In this document: piece after piece, positions 43,446 to 53,600 of the stretch | Layout of the letters: each line of letters starts with the position of its first letter | Position numbering within the stretch: position 1 is the first letter of the stretch | Origin: CBDCXE01 sp965223725 [NCBI: Nitrospinota bacterium] | GTDB taxonomy: Bacteria > Nitrospinota_A > UBA7883 | Direction: 5' to 3' | Assembly (NCBI GenBank): GCA_965223725.1 | Contig: CBDCXE010000005.1 | Span: 620,001 to 684,000, forward strand | DNA length: 64,000 nt | Translations under genes and position numbers: made by a program | Notes under the pieces: generated by a model | What the model was told of the DNA's origin: nothing | Databases searched by the model: none | Seen by the model: only the letters and a program-made list of their open reading frames with translations

Positions 43446-45413
43446 ATGAGTTTAACACGCCAACTGATGTGGATTATTTTCGTCACATTTTTTCTGGTAT
43501 TCATCGGCACCCTGGCCATCAGCGTGGAGAACATGCGCGAATACCTGATAAAGCAGCTATCTTCCCATTCACAGGACGCGGCCACATCGCTGGGTTTATC
43601 GTTGCAGCCGTCTATAGCGGAGGGCGATGAAGCTACTGTTAACGCAATGGTTAATGCCATGTTTGACCGGGGTGATTATCAGGAAATATCTGTTAGGACA
43701 CCAGAGGGTATCCTGGCCGAACGAAAGCTTGAAGGTGGCGTCAGTGGTGTGCCGGAGTGGTTCCAGATATTGATACCTTTGGACACGCCCACCGGGGAGG
43801 CGATAGTGACCGCCGGGTGGAAGCAGGCAGCCCGGGTGTATGTCAAAAGTAATTCGGCATACGCATATGCCGACCTTTGGAACAACGCCATACAGACCTT
43901 CAAATGGTTTGCCGTTGCTTTGGCGACTGTTATGGCTTTTGTTTTGATACTGTTGCGGTTCGTGATGGCGCCGCTGAAAGAGGTGGAGAAGCAGGCGCTG
44001 GCCATATCCGAGCGGCAGTTTCCTGTGCAGGAGAAGCTGCCATATACCCGCGAGCTTCGCAGTGTTGTACAATCGATGAATAAAATGTCGAAAAAGGTGG
44101 AGCGCATCGTGACAGAGCAGGCGGACCTGGCGGAGACGATGCGCGATGAAGCGTATTCCGACCCATTGACCGGGCTGGACAACCGGCGCAATTTCGATAT
44201 GCAGCTGGAGCATATGGTCACGGCCAAGGATGAAGTGGCGTTTGGCGCGTTGTTCCTGATCCGGGTCGCCGATTTTGCCGAGTATAACAAGAAGCATGGC
44301 CATGAAAAGGCGGACGACCTGATCAAGGATGTGGCCCGGTTTCTCCAGGGCCAGGTAAAGGGTTTTCCGAACACGTTTCTGTCCCGTTTGCACGGCGCGG
44401 AGTTTGCCGTGCTGGCGCAAAATACCACCGTGGAAGACGCCAAAAAGCTGGGCGAGCGGCTGGGGCTTGGCCTGGGCAAGCTGGAGTTTGAAGGTATGGA
44501 GCGGGGTGTGGGCCATATCGGCATCGGCTACTACAGCGTGGATGTGACAGGCTCTGAGTTGTTGGCGGGGGCGGACACTGCGTTGCGTCAGGCGCAGCAG
44601 AAAGGGCCGAACCAGTGGGCATTGCTGGAGAAAGGAGAGATCGGAGAAGCGAATATCCATGGGGCGGAACATTGGACAAGGATCATTGAAAATGTGATCG
44701 AGAAAAAGCGTCTCTCGTTTCTGTTTCAGCCTGCCAAAACAGCGCTGTCTGGTGGCGTTGGAGATGTGTTGCATTATGAAGCGCTGGCCCGTATAAAGGT
44801 GGAAGATGGATCGCCTGTGCCGGCGGCTGTGTTTATGCCTATGGTGGAGCGGATCAACCTGTCCACACAGTTTGACAAGACTCTGGTCGAGATGGGTATG
44901 GAGCTGATCAGTGATTCGCCAGACTCGGATGCGGTTTATTCACTCAACCTTTTCTCTGCGTCGGTATACGATGAGAAATTCAGAGGCTGGCTGGTGGACA
45001 CATTAAAGAGCGCCGGCCCGAAGGTTGCCAGCAGGATAATGTTCGAAATATCGGAATATGTGGCGCTCGTTGATCTTGATTCGTTTCAGAGCCTGATAAA
45101 AAGCGTCAGCGATGTCGGCTCCAGGTGTATTTTGGACAACTTCGGCTCTAGCTCCAAATCGTTTGGTTATTTACGAGGCCTGCATTTGGAGTTTATCAAG
45201 CTGGACGGCAGTTATGTGAAAAACCTCAGTATAAACAAAGATAACCAGCTGTTTATTAGAGCAATTTCTGATGTTGCCCACGGGCTGGATATTGATGTGA
45301 TCGCCAAGTCGGTCGAGTCGGAAGAGGATCTGCAAATTTTGCATAGCCTGCGCGTTGATGGCGCCCAGGGGTATTATGTGGGGGAGCCGAAAGAAGACCT
45401 TAACGGTCGCTGA
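43446..45413 (+). CDS. lapD: LapD-like inner-membrane c-di-GMP receptor
   Basis: LapD binds c-di-GMP inside the cell and, when bound, holds LapG in the periplasm. The 655-residue protein has a membrane helix (WIIFVTFFLVFIGTLAIS), the LapD/MoxY periplasmic domain and a second helix (FAVALATVMAFVLILLRFVM). Then come HAMP, a degenerate GGDEF (RLHGAEFAV in place of GGDEF) and an EAL domain (HYEALARI) lacking most catalytic residues in later motifs (LDNFGSSSKSFGYL). This inactive double-domain arrangement is the hallmark of a receptor rather than an enzyme. Its stop codon lies in the first unit of a 16-base repeat. Confidence 0.93.
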   Translation: MSLTRQLMWIIFVTFFLVFIGTLAISVENMREYLIKQLSSHSQDAATSLGLSLQPSIAEGDEATVNAMVNAMFDRGDYQEISVRTPEGILAERKLEGGVSGVPEWFQILIPLDTPTGEAIVTAGWKQAARVYVKSNSAYAYADLWNNAIQTFKWFAVALATVMAFVLILLRFVMAPLKEVEKQALAISERQFPVQEKLPYTRELRSVVQSMNKMSKKVERIVTEQADLAETMRDEAYSDPLTGLDNRRNFDMQLEHMVTAKDEVAFGALFLIRVADFAEYNKKHGHEKADDLIKDVARFLQGQVKGFPNTFLSRLHGAEFAVLAQNTTVEDAKKLGERLGLGLGKLEFEGMERGVGHIGIGYYSVDVTGSELLAGADTALRQAQQKGPNQWALLEKGEIGEANIHGAEHWTRIIENVIEKKRLSFLFQPAKTALSGGVGDVLHYEALARIKVEDGSPVPAAVFMPMVERINLSTQFDKTLVEMGMELISDSPDSDAVYSLNLFSASVYDEKFRGWLVDTLKSAGPKVASRIMFEISEYVALVDLDSFQSLIKSVSDVGSRCILDNFGSSSKSFGYLRGLHLEFIKLDGSYVKNLSINKDNQLFIRAISDVAHGLDIDVIAKSVESEEDLQILHSLRVDGAQGYYVGEPKEDLNGR

Positions 45414-45464
45414 CCCTAATGGTCGCTGACCCTAACGGTCGCTGACTTTAAAGGTCGATGTCCT
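45401..45464. repeat. 16-base tandem repeat over the lapD stop codon, four units
   Basis: Units: taacggtcgctgaccc, taatggtcgctgaccc, taacggtcgctgactt, taaaggtcgatgtcct. The lapD stop (TGA) lies in the first unit. Slippage here would mostly move the 3' flank and not the protein, because each unit carries a stop in that frame. Confidence 0.85.
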
Positions 45465-45468
45465 TCAC

Positions 45469-46380
45469 TTACTTTTTCAGGTAGCCCAGGTTTTGATGGG
45501 TAAAAGCTTTTGGCTCTATTCCAAATAGCCCTCGCCATTCGTGCTCTGGGCAGACATTGCCTTGTTGCAGCATGGCCAACTGATCTGTAGTGACCGGGAA
45601 ATTTTTGATATTACCTAGCAGCGCGGCTGCCGGTTTGATTAATCCGAAGGGCACATTTACTGTTCTGGTCCTGGTCCTGCCCAACGCTTTGCCGATGGTC
45701 TGCACGATTTCATAGAACGTCAACGGCGCGCCCCCGCCAAGGTGGAACGTGGCGCCAATAGCTTTTGGCTCATCAATCGACTTCACAAACGCCTGCGCGA
45801 CATCCTCCACGGCCACCGGGTCCAGCTTGTATAACCCATCGCCGAATATTGGCATGACCGGCGCTGTTGCTATGACATTGGCCAACTCCGATGTAAACTC
45901 CATCAACCCATCGGAATCGCCGAATATCACAGATGGCCGGAATATGGTCCAGTCGATCCCGGAGTCTATGACCTCCTGTTCCGCCGCTTTTTTCGTGGTC
46001 TGATATTTGGTGACGCCGTTTTCGTTGGCCCCGTTGGCGCTCATGAAAATAATTCGCTTCACTCCCGCCTCTTTGGCGGCGCTGACTATGTTTGCCGTCG
46101 CCCGATGATGCAGTTTTTCGAATGATATACCGTCTCGGGGAAACTCGCGGATGATACCGACCAGGTGGATCACGGTATCTGTATCATCGAAAGGCTCTTT
46201 CAAGGTTTCGTAGTTGGTCACATCACCATAATAAATCGACAGTCCCTCTGTAAACGGCAGCTTGGCGAAGGAGTTTTGATCGCGGATCAGAACCTTGACT
46301 TTGTGGTCGGTTTCCCGCAGCGCCTCCAGGATATGGCGCCCGACGAAGCCTGTTGATCCAGTAACAAGAATATTCTTCAT
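45469..46380 (-). CDS. NAD(P)-binding protein, complex I NDUFA9 / NmrA-like
   Basis: A 303-residue Rossmann-fold protein: ILVTGSTGFVGRHILEAL binds the dinucleotide, followed by DDTDTVIHLVGIIREF, SANGANENGVTKYQTTKKAAEQ and DWTIFRPSVIFG. It belongs to the atypical-SDR group that includes NDUFA9 and chloroplast quinone-binding proteins, usually with NADPH but little or no dehydrogenase activity. Its precise role is not known. It lies two bases after the LpoA-like gene and is probably co-transcribed with it. Confidence 0.85.
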   Translation of the reverse strand: MKNILVTGSTGFVGRHILEALRETDHKVKVLIRDQNSFAKLPFTEGLSIYYGDVTNYETLKEPFDDTDTVIHLVGIIREFPRDGISFEKLHHRATANIVSAAKEAGVKRIIFMSANGANENGVTKYQTTKKAAEQEVIDSGIDWTIFRPSVIFGDSDGLMEFTSELANVIATAPVMPIFGDGLYKLDPVAVEDVAQAFVKSIDEPKAIGATFHLGGGAPLTFYEIVQTIGKALGRTRTRTVNVPFGLIKPAAALLGNIKNFPVTTDQLAMLQQGNVCPEHEWRGLFGIEPKAFTHQNLGYLKK

Positions 46381-46382
46381 CC

Positions 46383-48485
46383 TTAAAAAAATGATCCCGT
46401 CCGTGGTGGATTATACTCAATAATCTTACCATCATCAATCGTTAAATAGAAAACGGTTTTGTCGGTGTCTCCATCTTTATCGAAACTGGTGGTACCGCTG
46501 ACACCCTCGTAGGAGTTAAGGGATTCCAGATAATCAGTGATGGAGCTTCTGGAATCAGCGCCGCGCGATATGGCGGTCAGCGCCATGCTGGCTGCGTCGT
46601 ATGCCTGGGCCGAGAGGATTGTTGGCTCTTCCCGAAAATATAATTGATAATCCCGTACAAATTTTTGCACATGGGGTAACGAGCTATGCTTGTAAAAGCC
46701 ATCCAGGAAAATGACGCCTTCGGCGTATTGCTCTGCGATTTTTACAAACTCAGGGTGGTTCACACCTTTGCCAGCCAGTTTTATTATTTCCTTGATATTA
46801 TAAAACTCCAGCAGTGGCAGTATAAGTCCGATTTTGTTGTATAACCCAGGCATAAAAATGCCGTCATACTGCATCGTAAGCCCCGGCAGAAAATTGCGTC
46901 TGTTAAGGCCTCCACCGCCATATGACACTATTTTCGGCGCCGAGAGCTTGCCATCATAAATTTCTTCCAGCTTCCGGTTTATGGAATTTGGCGTAGCGCC
47001 GGGTATTGTGCTGGCCACATTCAGTATTTCATTGCGGAGTGTATCGTCGGTCATGCCGCCAATCTTGCGGGCCTGCTCGCCAAAGTCGGTCTGCTCCCGG
47101 CTGAATGGCTCCGCTATCATAACCTCACCCCCCAGCCGTTCGAACTCTTCAGTAAAATAACGGTTCATCTCCTGGCCATACCGGTCGGAAGAGTAGAGTA
47201 TGGCAAACCGTTTCAGACCAAGGTTGCGCGCTGCAAGCTGGGCCATTTTTTCCGCTTCCAGCCTGTTGGTCAGCGTGTTGCGAAACAGATATTTGCTGGA
47301 GCTGGAGATGCCGACTGTGGTAGCCGACGGGCTGAATACAGGCATTCTTTTTCGTCCCGCCACCTGGGCAGACCTCCTGAAATCCTTGCTGAACACAGGG
47401 CCTATGACCAGCAATACATTCTTGTCGTCGGCCAGCTGCTCCACAATATCGCTGGCTTCGCCGGAACCAGAGCCTGAATCCCGGATGATTGGCTGAATGC
47501 GCCGCTCACTGGCCAGGTCGTGGAATGAATTGAACGCAAGCTGCACACCCCGCAAGAGTTCCCGGCCGGTCTTTGCGTTTGGTCCTGATATGGGCAATAC
47601 AATGCCGATCTTGATCTGCTCCGGTGTGTATTTATCCCCTCCAAACTGGCCAAAAAATCCGCCGGAATCTTCATCGTCGAACTGGCTTTCATAGGCGGCT
47701 TTAGTTCTGTCATACGCTTCGGTGTCTTTCTCGTCACCATATAACCGGAGCAGTGATTTAAAAGCCATCTTCGCGGGCCATTTCTTCTCGTATCTTTTTG
47801 TTACCATCAACAACTTGGCTTCAGAGAGGAAATTGTTGATGATTCGCGCCGCCCTCCGTTTCGATGAGGATATGAGGTTATTGTCCGTGGCCGATCGCTC
47901 CGCTTCGTAATACTTATCTATCGCCGCGACAGAATAAGACTCTTTTTCGTACAGCTTGGCATAGTAATAATAGATATAAGCTTTATGGCCTGTATTGTCG
48001 GCCAACGGCAAGGCCTTGCTGAACATCTTCTCCGCTTTTTTCGGTTTGTTAAGCTGGATATAGCATATGCCGGAATTGATCAGCGCTTCCGGGTACAGCT
48101 CCGAATAGGGGAGGCGCTGGTTGATTACAGAAAAATTGTTTAACGCTTCGCGATATCGCCCCATTCGATATAACGACAACCCGGTTTTGAAATAGGCGTT
48201 GTCGAACAAAGGATGGTCCGCTTTGGCCCCTGCGATAAACTGTTTATATGTTTCAGCGGCGCTTTCATAGCTTCCTATGGAGTATAGCCGCTCCGCCTTG
48301 CGAAACCCGACGCTCAGGTCTTTGGCGCGGGGGGCGGGGGCGGCGATGATGATCGAGTTTTCACTCTCATGTGGTTTGTCGGTTTTAATATATTTATCGT
48401 CGAAATCGAGTGTCTCACAGGCGGTTATCATCAAGCCGCACAGAATAAACAGGGTGGTCTTAATCGTCTTCTTTATCTTTAACAT
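46383..48485 (-). CDS. LpoA-like outer membrane lipoprotein: TPR plus periplasmic-binding fold
   Basis: A 700-residue lipoprotein (lipobox ITAC at 20-23) with TPR-type repeats in residues ~55-270 and a Peripla_BP_6 (type 1 ligand-binding) domain from ~290 (KIGIVLPISGPNAKTGREL, FAILYSSDRYGQEMNRY, ILSAQAYDAASMALTAI). LpoA proteins activate the class A penicillin-binding protein PBP1A, but in many bacteria the role of this architecture is only inferred. Its start overlaps the 3' end of the regulator gene by 26 bases. Confidence 0.85.
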   Translation of the reverse strand: MLKIKKTIKTTLFILCGLMITACETLDFDDKYIKTDKPHESENSIIIAAPAPRAKDLSVGFRKAERLYSIGSYESAAETYKQFIAGAKADHPLFDNAYFKTGLSLYRMGRYREALNNFSVINQRLPYSELYPEALINSGICYIQLNKPKKAEKMFSKALPLADNTGHKAYIYYYYAKLYEKESYSVAAIDKYYEAERSATDNNLISSSKRRAARIINNFLSEAKLLMVTKRYEKKWPAKMAFKSLLRLYGDEKDTEAYDRTKAAYESQFDDEDSGGFFGQFGGDKYTPEQIKIGIVLPISGPNAKTGRELLRGVQLAFNSFHDLASERRIQPIIRDSGSGSGEASDIVEQLADDKNVLLVIGPVFSKDFRRSAQVAGRKRMPVFSPSATTVGISSSSKYLFRNTLTNRLEAEKMAQLAARNLGLKRFAILYSSDRYGQEMNRYFTEEFERLGGEVMIAEPFSREQTDFGEQARKIGGMTDDTLRNEILNVASTIPGATPNSINRKLEEIYDGKLSAPKIVSYGGGGLNRRNFLPGLTMQYDGIFMPGLYNKIGLILPLLEFYNIKEIIKLAGKGVNHPEFVKIAEQYAEGVIFLDGFYKHSSLPHVQKFVRDYQLYFREEPTILSAQAYDAASMALTAISRGADSRSSITDYLESLNSYEGVSGTTSFDKDGDTDKTVFYLTIDDGKIIEYNPPRTGSFF

Positions 48486-49848
48486 CGTTATCCAATTCGT
48501 ACTTCAATACTTTATAACGGAAGGAGCGGAATGTTAGGTTCAACAGTTTCGCCGCTTCCTTTTTCTTTCCCTTTGCTCGGTTTAAGGCTTTGGTCAGATA
48601 TTTTTTTTCCATCGCCTGCAACGAGGCCTCCAGGTCGATGCCCTCGGTCGGTATCCACCCGGAATCATCCAGCGATGGAGAGGCTTTTATTATTTCATCA
48701 GGCAGGTTCTCCGAATAAATAGTGTCGCCAGCGGAGAGAACGATCGCCCTTTCGATAACATTCTCCAGCTCCCGCACGTTGCCTTTCCAGCTATAATTTT
48801 CCAGCAGTTTCATGGTTTCCGGCGATATCTTGATCTTTTTGCCATCAAATTCAGAAAACTTTTTAACAAACCGGTTTACCAATAGGGGTATATCATCCCT
48901 CCTGTTTCGTAATGGTGGGATATCGATCGGTATTATGTTCAGCCGATAATACAAATCTTCCCGAAACAGCCCGGCTTCTATCAGGTCAGGCAGGTTACGG
49001 TTCGTGGCGGCCATTATCCGGACATCGACCTGGATATCCCGCACGCCGCCAACCCGCTTGAACTCCCGCTCCTGCAGGAACCGCAGCAGCTTTACCTGTA
49101 TTGTCAGGGGAGCTTCGCCTATTTCATCCAACAAAAACGATCCACCATCGGCTACTTCCAATAACCCTTTTTTATCCGAGTTCGCGCTGGTAAACGCTCC
49201 TTTCTGGTGGCCGAACAGCTCGCTCTCCAGCAATTGCTCCGGCATGGCGCCACAGTTGATGGAGAGGAACGGCTTGTCTTTCCTGCTGGAATGCTGGTGT
49301 ATGGCCCGGGCCACCAGTTCTTTACCGGTGCCCGACTCGCCAGTGATCAATACCGTCGAGCGGGATCGCGCCACTTTCTGGATCATCTGAAACACTTGCG
49401 CCATGGCGTCCGATTTGCCCACCATCTCGTCGAACTGGTACGGCAGGGCGATTTCATCCTTCAAGCGCTGAAGTTCTTCCTTGTCGCGCCTTCTCTCCAG
49501 AGCCTTGGCCACCACCAGCTTGATCTCTTCGATCTTGAACGGTTTTGTAATGTAGTCATAGGCGCCATCTTTCATCGCCTCCACCGCGGAATCAGCAGAG
49601 CCGAACGCAGTGATCATGATCACCGGGACATCAGGGTTGAGATCGATCGATTTTTTCAGCACCTCCAGCCCGGAAGCGCCCGGCATTTTGATATCAGAGA
49701 TCACCAAGTCGATGGCGCCATTATCCAGGATATCCATCGCCTTTTCCGCAGTGGATGCGGTGATTACTTCGTAGCCTTCCTCGGTGAGCATGATTTCCAG
49801 CATCTCCCGAAGGCTTCGTTCGTCATCCGCCACCAGAATCGTAAGCAT
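48460..49848 (-). CDS. Sigma-54-dependent response regulator (NtrC/PilR type)
   Basis: A 462-residue regulator with a receiver domain (D8, D9, phospho-acceptor D52 in DLVISDIKMPG), an AAA+ domain (Walker A GESGTGKE; residues 217-222 GAFTSA; LLDEIGEA) and a C-terminal Fis-type HTH (GKKKEAAKLLNLTFRSFRYKV). The sigma-54 contact loop reads GAFTSA instead of GAFTGA. No partner histidine kinase lies beside it. It precedes the LpoA-like gene with overlap, so it is likely in an operon with it. Confidence 0.95.
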   Translation of the reverse strand: MLTILVADDERSLREMLEIMLTEEGYEVITASTAEKAMDILDNGAIDLVISDIKMPGASGLEVLKKSIDLNPDVPVIMITAFGSADSAVEAMKDGAYDYITKPFKIEEIKLVVAKALERRRDKEELQRLKDEIALPYQFDEMVGKSDAMAQVFQMIQKVARSRSTVLITGESGTGKELVARAIHQHSSRKDKPFLSINCGAMPEQLLESELFGHQKGAFTSANSDKKGLLEVADGGSFLLDEIGEAPLTIQVKLLRFLQEREFKRVGGVRDIQVDVRIMAATNRNLPDLIEAGLFREDLYYRLNIIPIDIPPLRNRRDDIPLLVNRFVKKFSEFDGKKIKISPETMKLLENYSWKGNVRELENVIERAIVLSAGDTIYSENLPDEIIKASPSLDDSGWIPTEGIDLEASLQAMEKKYLTKALNRAKGKKKEAAKLLNLTFRSFRYKVLKYELDNDVKDKEDD

Positions 49849-50008
49849 TAAACCTCTTGATTATTTTACTTAATTCTATAATCCATTGACCAGACGGTTT
49901 TCATCATGTATCTAACATCTCATATGATGTAACATTTTACTATTACTTCTCTTTGATTTATTGAATTTTTGTCCGTATCATCATACTAATTACAAAAGAT
50001 TTAAAAAT

Positions 50009-50599
50009 ATGTATAAAATAAAAAAATTACTCTTTCCGGCTCTGGTTTTAACAATATCATTCATCTCCGCCTGCTCCAACCTTGTACAGATCAAAGTTGA
50101 TGTGGTCGACCAGAGAACCGCGCTGGAAAACCAGGTCCTCGGCAGTTATCAGGAGATCGATGGCGATCTGCTCCTGCTGGCTTCTGTCCGCTCCATCGAC
50201 AGCAACGGAAGGCTCGTCAAGGCTCCTCCATTATCCGACGGGCGCCGAGAGGCCATCCGGGCAATGCAGCGCTCGAACTTTAACAAGGACGATATCGACC
50301 GCTTCAAAGCCATGGGCGCCCTGGGTGAAACCAACAGAGGGTATCTTGAATATTTTGAAACCAAAGAGACGGTGGATGACCCGAAAATCGCCGAATTTGT
50401 AAAACATATCGTGGAGGAAGAGAACCAGGACCGCGCCACCCTTTATAAACGTATTGTGGATATCAACGAAAACTTCAGCGATTCCGACTTATCTCAAGTG
50501 GAAACCGTGATGGCCGGGCTGAACCGGGACAGCTCCCGGGACGGAGACCTGATACAACTTGATTCCGGCAAATGGATAGAAGTACAGAAAAAGAAATAG
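50009..50599 (+). CDS. DUF1318-like lipoprotein
   Basis: A 196-residue predicted lipoprotein with signal sequence KIKKLLFPALVLTISF and lipobox ISAC. The body has VDQRTALENQVLGSYQEID, which fits the small DUF1318 family of unknown function, and a helical, acidic C-terminus. An earlier TTG-started reading at 49961 only adds an implausible leader before the signal peptide. It ends 24 bases before the giant propeller-TPR-CHAT gene, so the two are probably co-transcribed and may work together in the envelope. Confidence 0.75.
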   Translation: MYKIKKLLFPALVLTISFISACSNLVQIKVDVVDQRTALENQVLGSYQEIDGDLLLLASVRSIDSNGRLVKAPPLSDGRREAIRAMQRSNFNKDDIDRFKAMGALGETNRGYLEYFETKETVDDPKIAEFVKHIVEEENQDRATLYKRIVDINENFSDSDLSQVETVMAGLNRDSSRDGDLIQLDSGKWIEVQKKK

Positions 50600-50623
50600 A
50601 GATGAACGGAGGATAAACGGATC

Positions 50624-53600
50624 ATGATTTTCCAGGCTATCCTGGCATTGGCATTAACCGTACAGGCGCCAGACACCCCCCATTTCAATAACCCGGTGAG
50701 GATAACCACCCATCCGGCGGAGGATTATATGTCCGCTGTCTCTCCGGACGCGACCTCTCTTGTGTTCATCTCGAACCGTTCCGGGGCGCCTAACATATGG
50801 ATCAAATCGATCTCTGGCGCCACTGCGCCCACACCGCGCAGGCTGACATTCAGCACCTCGGGTGACAAAAGCCCCGCATTCTCTCCGGATGGCAAATATA
50901 TTGTGTATGTATCCTCTTCATCAGACGCCGAGGGTGATATATACAAGTTGAAAATTCCCGACATTTCATCGATCCTCAGGATCAACACATCACCGGAGCG
51001 ACTGACCGATATATCCACCGCCGATAAAGAGCCGGTTTATACACCGGACGGAAAGTTTATCATCTACACCTCCGCAGATAAAAAAGGCAGCAGGGAAAAC
51101 CTGTGGAAGCTGGATCTTAAAACCCTCGAAAGGACACAGCTTACCATCGATGGTGGCACATCCGCCGATATATCGCCCGATGGCAAATGGATGGTTTATG
51201 TGTCTCGATCGCGGGAATCGAGGGGGTCACTCCATCTCCTTGATCTTATCAACGAAAAGCGCATAGATTTCATCGATGGTGAATATATGGATTCGTTCCC
51301 GGTGTTCATTGATAACAGCAAGGTCGCCTTCGTCCGCTATTCCATCGATACAAACGGTGACGGCGCCATATCAGTGGAGGACCGGCCCGCCCTTTACTAT
51401 ATGGACATCACCAACCCCGATGCCCTGGCCGTCCCTATAACCGGGATGGAGCAATATACGCTGTTTCCATCCTCAGGCGGTAATTTCGTTTACTACACTG
51501 TAAAGGATGGCGCCCAGGTTGATATATACCGCCTGCCGGCTATAGGTATGACCCCGACCCTGGGTGACATTAACAGTGATATAAAACGAGCCGGCGAGAT
51601 AGAAAATTTCTATACAGAGCGGCCCACCCTTGCCCAATTGGCCTGGGAGGTTGCGTATACGGCAAACAGCGGATCGAACGACAAGGCCGCCCTTGCCCAG
51701 GCGTTGTCGAAAAGGTCCGCGATAATGAAAAAATCGGGCTTGCTCGCCCAGTCAGATAAAATCCTGGCGCAACTGATCGACAAATACCCATCCCAGCGGG
51801 AACAAGTGGGCTACGCTTTGATCGACCGGGCGATTATAGAGAGTGAACGTAAAAAGTCTGACCCGTTACTGCTGGTGGAAAAGCTGGAAAAAATCGGTGA
51901 AGATTACAAGGACATAGAGGGCATTTACGCAACTTCCATAATCGAGAAGGGAAGGGCGTATAACCGGGCCAGGATGCCGGATAAAGCGCTTAAAAATTTC
52001 CGATCAGTTGTGGCGGAATATCCAGACCTGCGAGAGATAGCGGCTCGGGCGACGTTTTTGCGTAACGAGGTTTACGAAAAGCTGGGTGACGGAGAACGGC
52101 AGACCAGAGTATATCTGGACGTAATCCGCGATTACCCTGACCAGGAGGAATGGCGAGACAAGGCGGTGGGCAAGATTCTCGACCTGGCTGTAGTGGAGGG
52201 TGATACCAGGGCTTCTGCCATCCAGCTCAACAACATCTCCGAGTCTTATCGCGATCTGCCGTTTTTACAGGCGGCGGCGATCAACCGGACCGGCCAACTG
52301 TATTACGACGATAGCGAGCTGACCCGGGCAAGGGAGACCTACCAGAGGATATTGACCCGGTTCCCGGATCAGGAAAAATGGAAAAATGAGGCGCGCTTTA
52401 ATATCGCCGCCATATACGCAGAGCAGGAGAACTATGCCGAAGCCCTCGATATTTATAAATCGATTGAACAGGATTCCGGCGCCAAACGTGAAGTCTATAA
52501 ACGAAGCAGAAACGAGTTTATCAACCAGTCACTGGAAAAAGCGAAGTATGAACTGAAAGAGGGCGAGCCACGGATCGCCATAAAGACCTATCGCAACCTT
52601 ATTAAATATGATTACGGTATTACAGATGCGCATCGCGGCCTGATCCAGAGCTATGTGGCGCTGGGCGAGACGGATAAGGTTCTCGGTGAATATGAGGCGG
52701 CGTTAAAGGAGTTTCCGGACGAGCCGGTCTATCTCTATTCACTGGGCCTGGCGCTTACATACCTGAATCCGCCCGACCTTGATCGGTCGTCGGACTTGAT
52801 CCGTGAGGCAATATCAAAAGATAACCTGGACCCATGGTTCCATCAAACCCTTGGATGGATATATGAACAGGAAGAATACCTGTTGGGCGAAGGCGATTTC
52901 GCCGATCTGGCGCTGCAGGAGTATCAGTTCGCCTTGGCTTTTATGCCAGAGGATGGTGGAATAAAAAGGAGAGCCGATCTGAACCTGAATATCGGCAATA
53001 TAAACTTTCTGCTGAAAAACTGCGCCGACACAATCAAGAATTACAAAGCTCGCGAACAGTCCGGCGTCGATTTCCTTAGCCGTCAGGCGGAATCTATCTT
53101 CTATCAACGATTCGGCGAGTGCGAATTCAAGCAGGGTGAAGACGCCAAGGCAATCCGAAATTTCAAAAAATCGTTCAAGTTGGCTGACGAAAGTGAAATA
53201 GGGCGCAAGATCGAACTGCTGGACCGGATAGGGCTGGCTTATCAATCATCCGGCCGGTGGGAAAACGCAGTGGAGAGTTTTACACAATCGCTGGAACTTA
53301 GGCGGTCGGCAGGCGTTGATACAGATACCGCCATCGTATTGCGTAACATCGCCAACAACCTTTATTTCATGAGCAACTCCACATCGAAGCGGGACCCGGA
53401 GCGGCTCGTCAAGGCGCTGGACAATTACAGGGCGAGCGAGATCGCCTTGTCAGAGCAGAAGGTTAAACCGAAAAAGAAAAAATCAAGTTCACTTTTTTCC
53501 GTGGAGGTGGAGACCGGGCTGGGCGGGCTGAAGGGCGCCTCCAAAGGGTTCAGCGAAAAGGAAGAGAAAAAACTGATATTCCACCACATCGGCAAGATAT

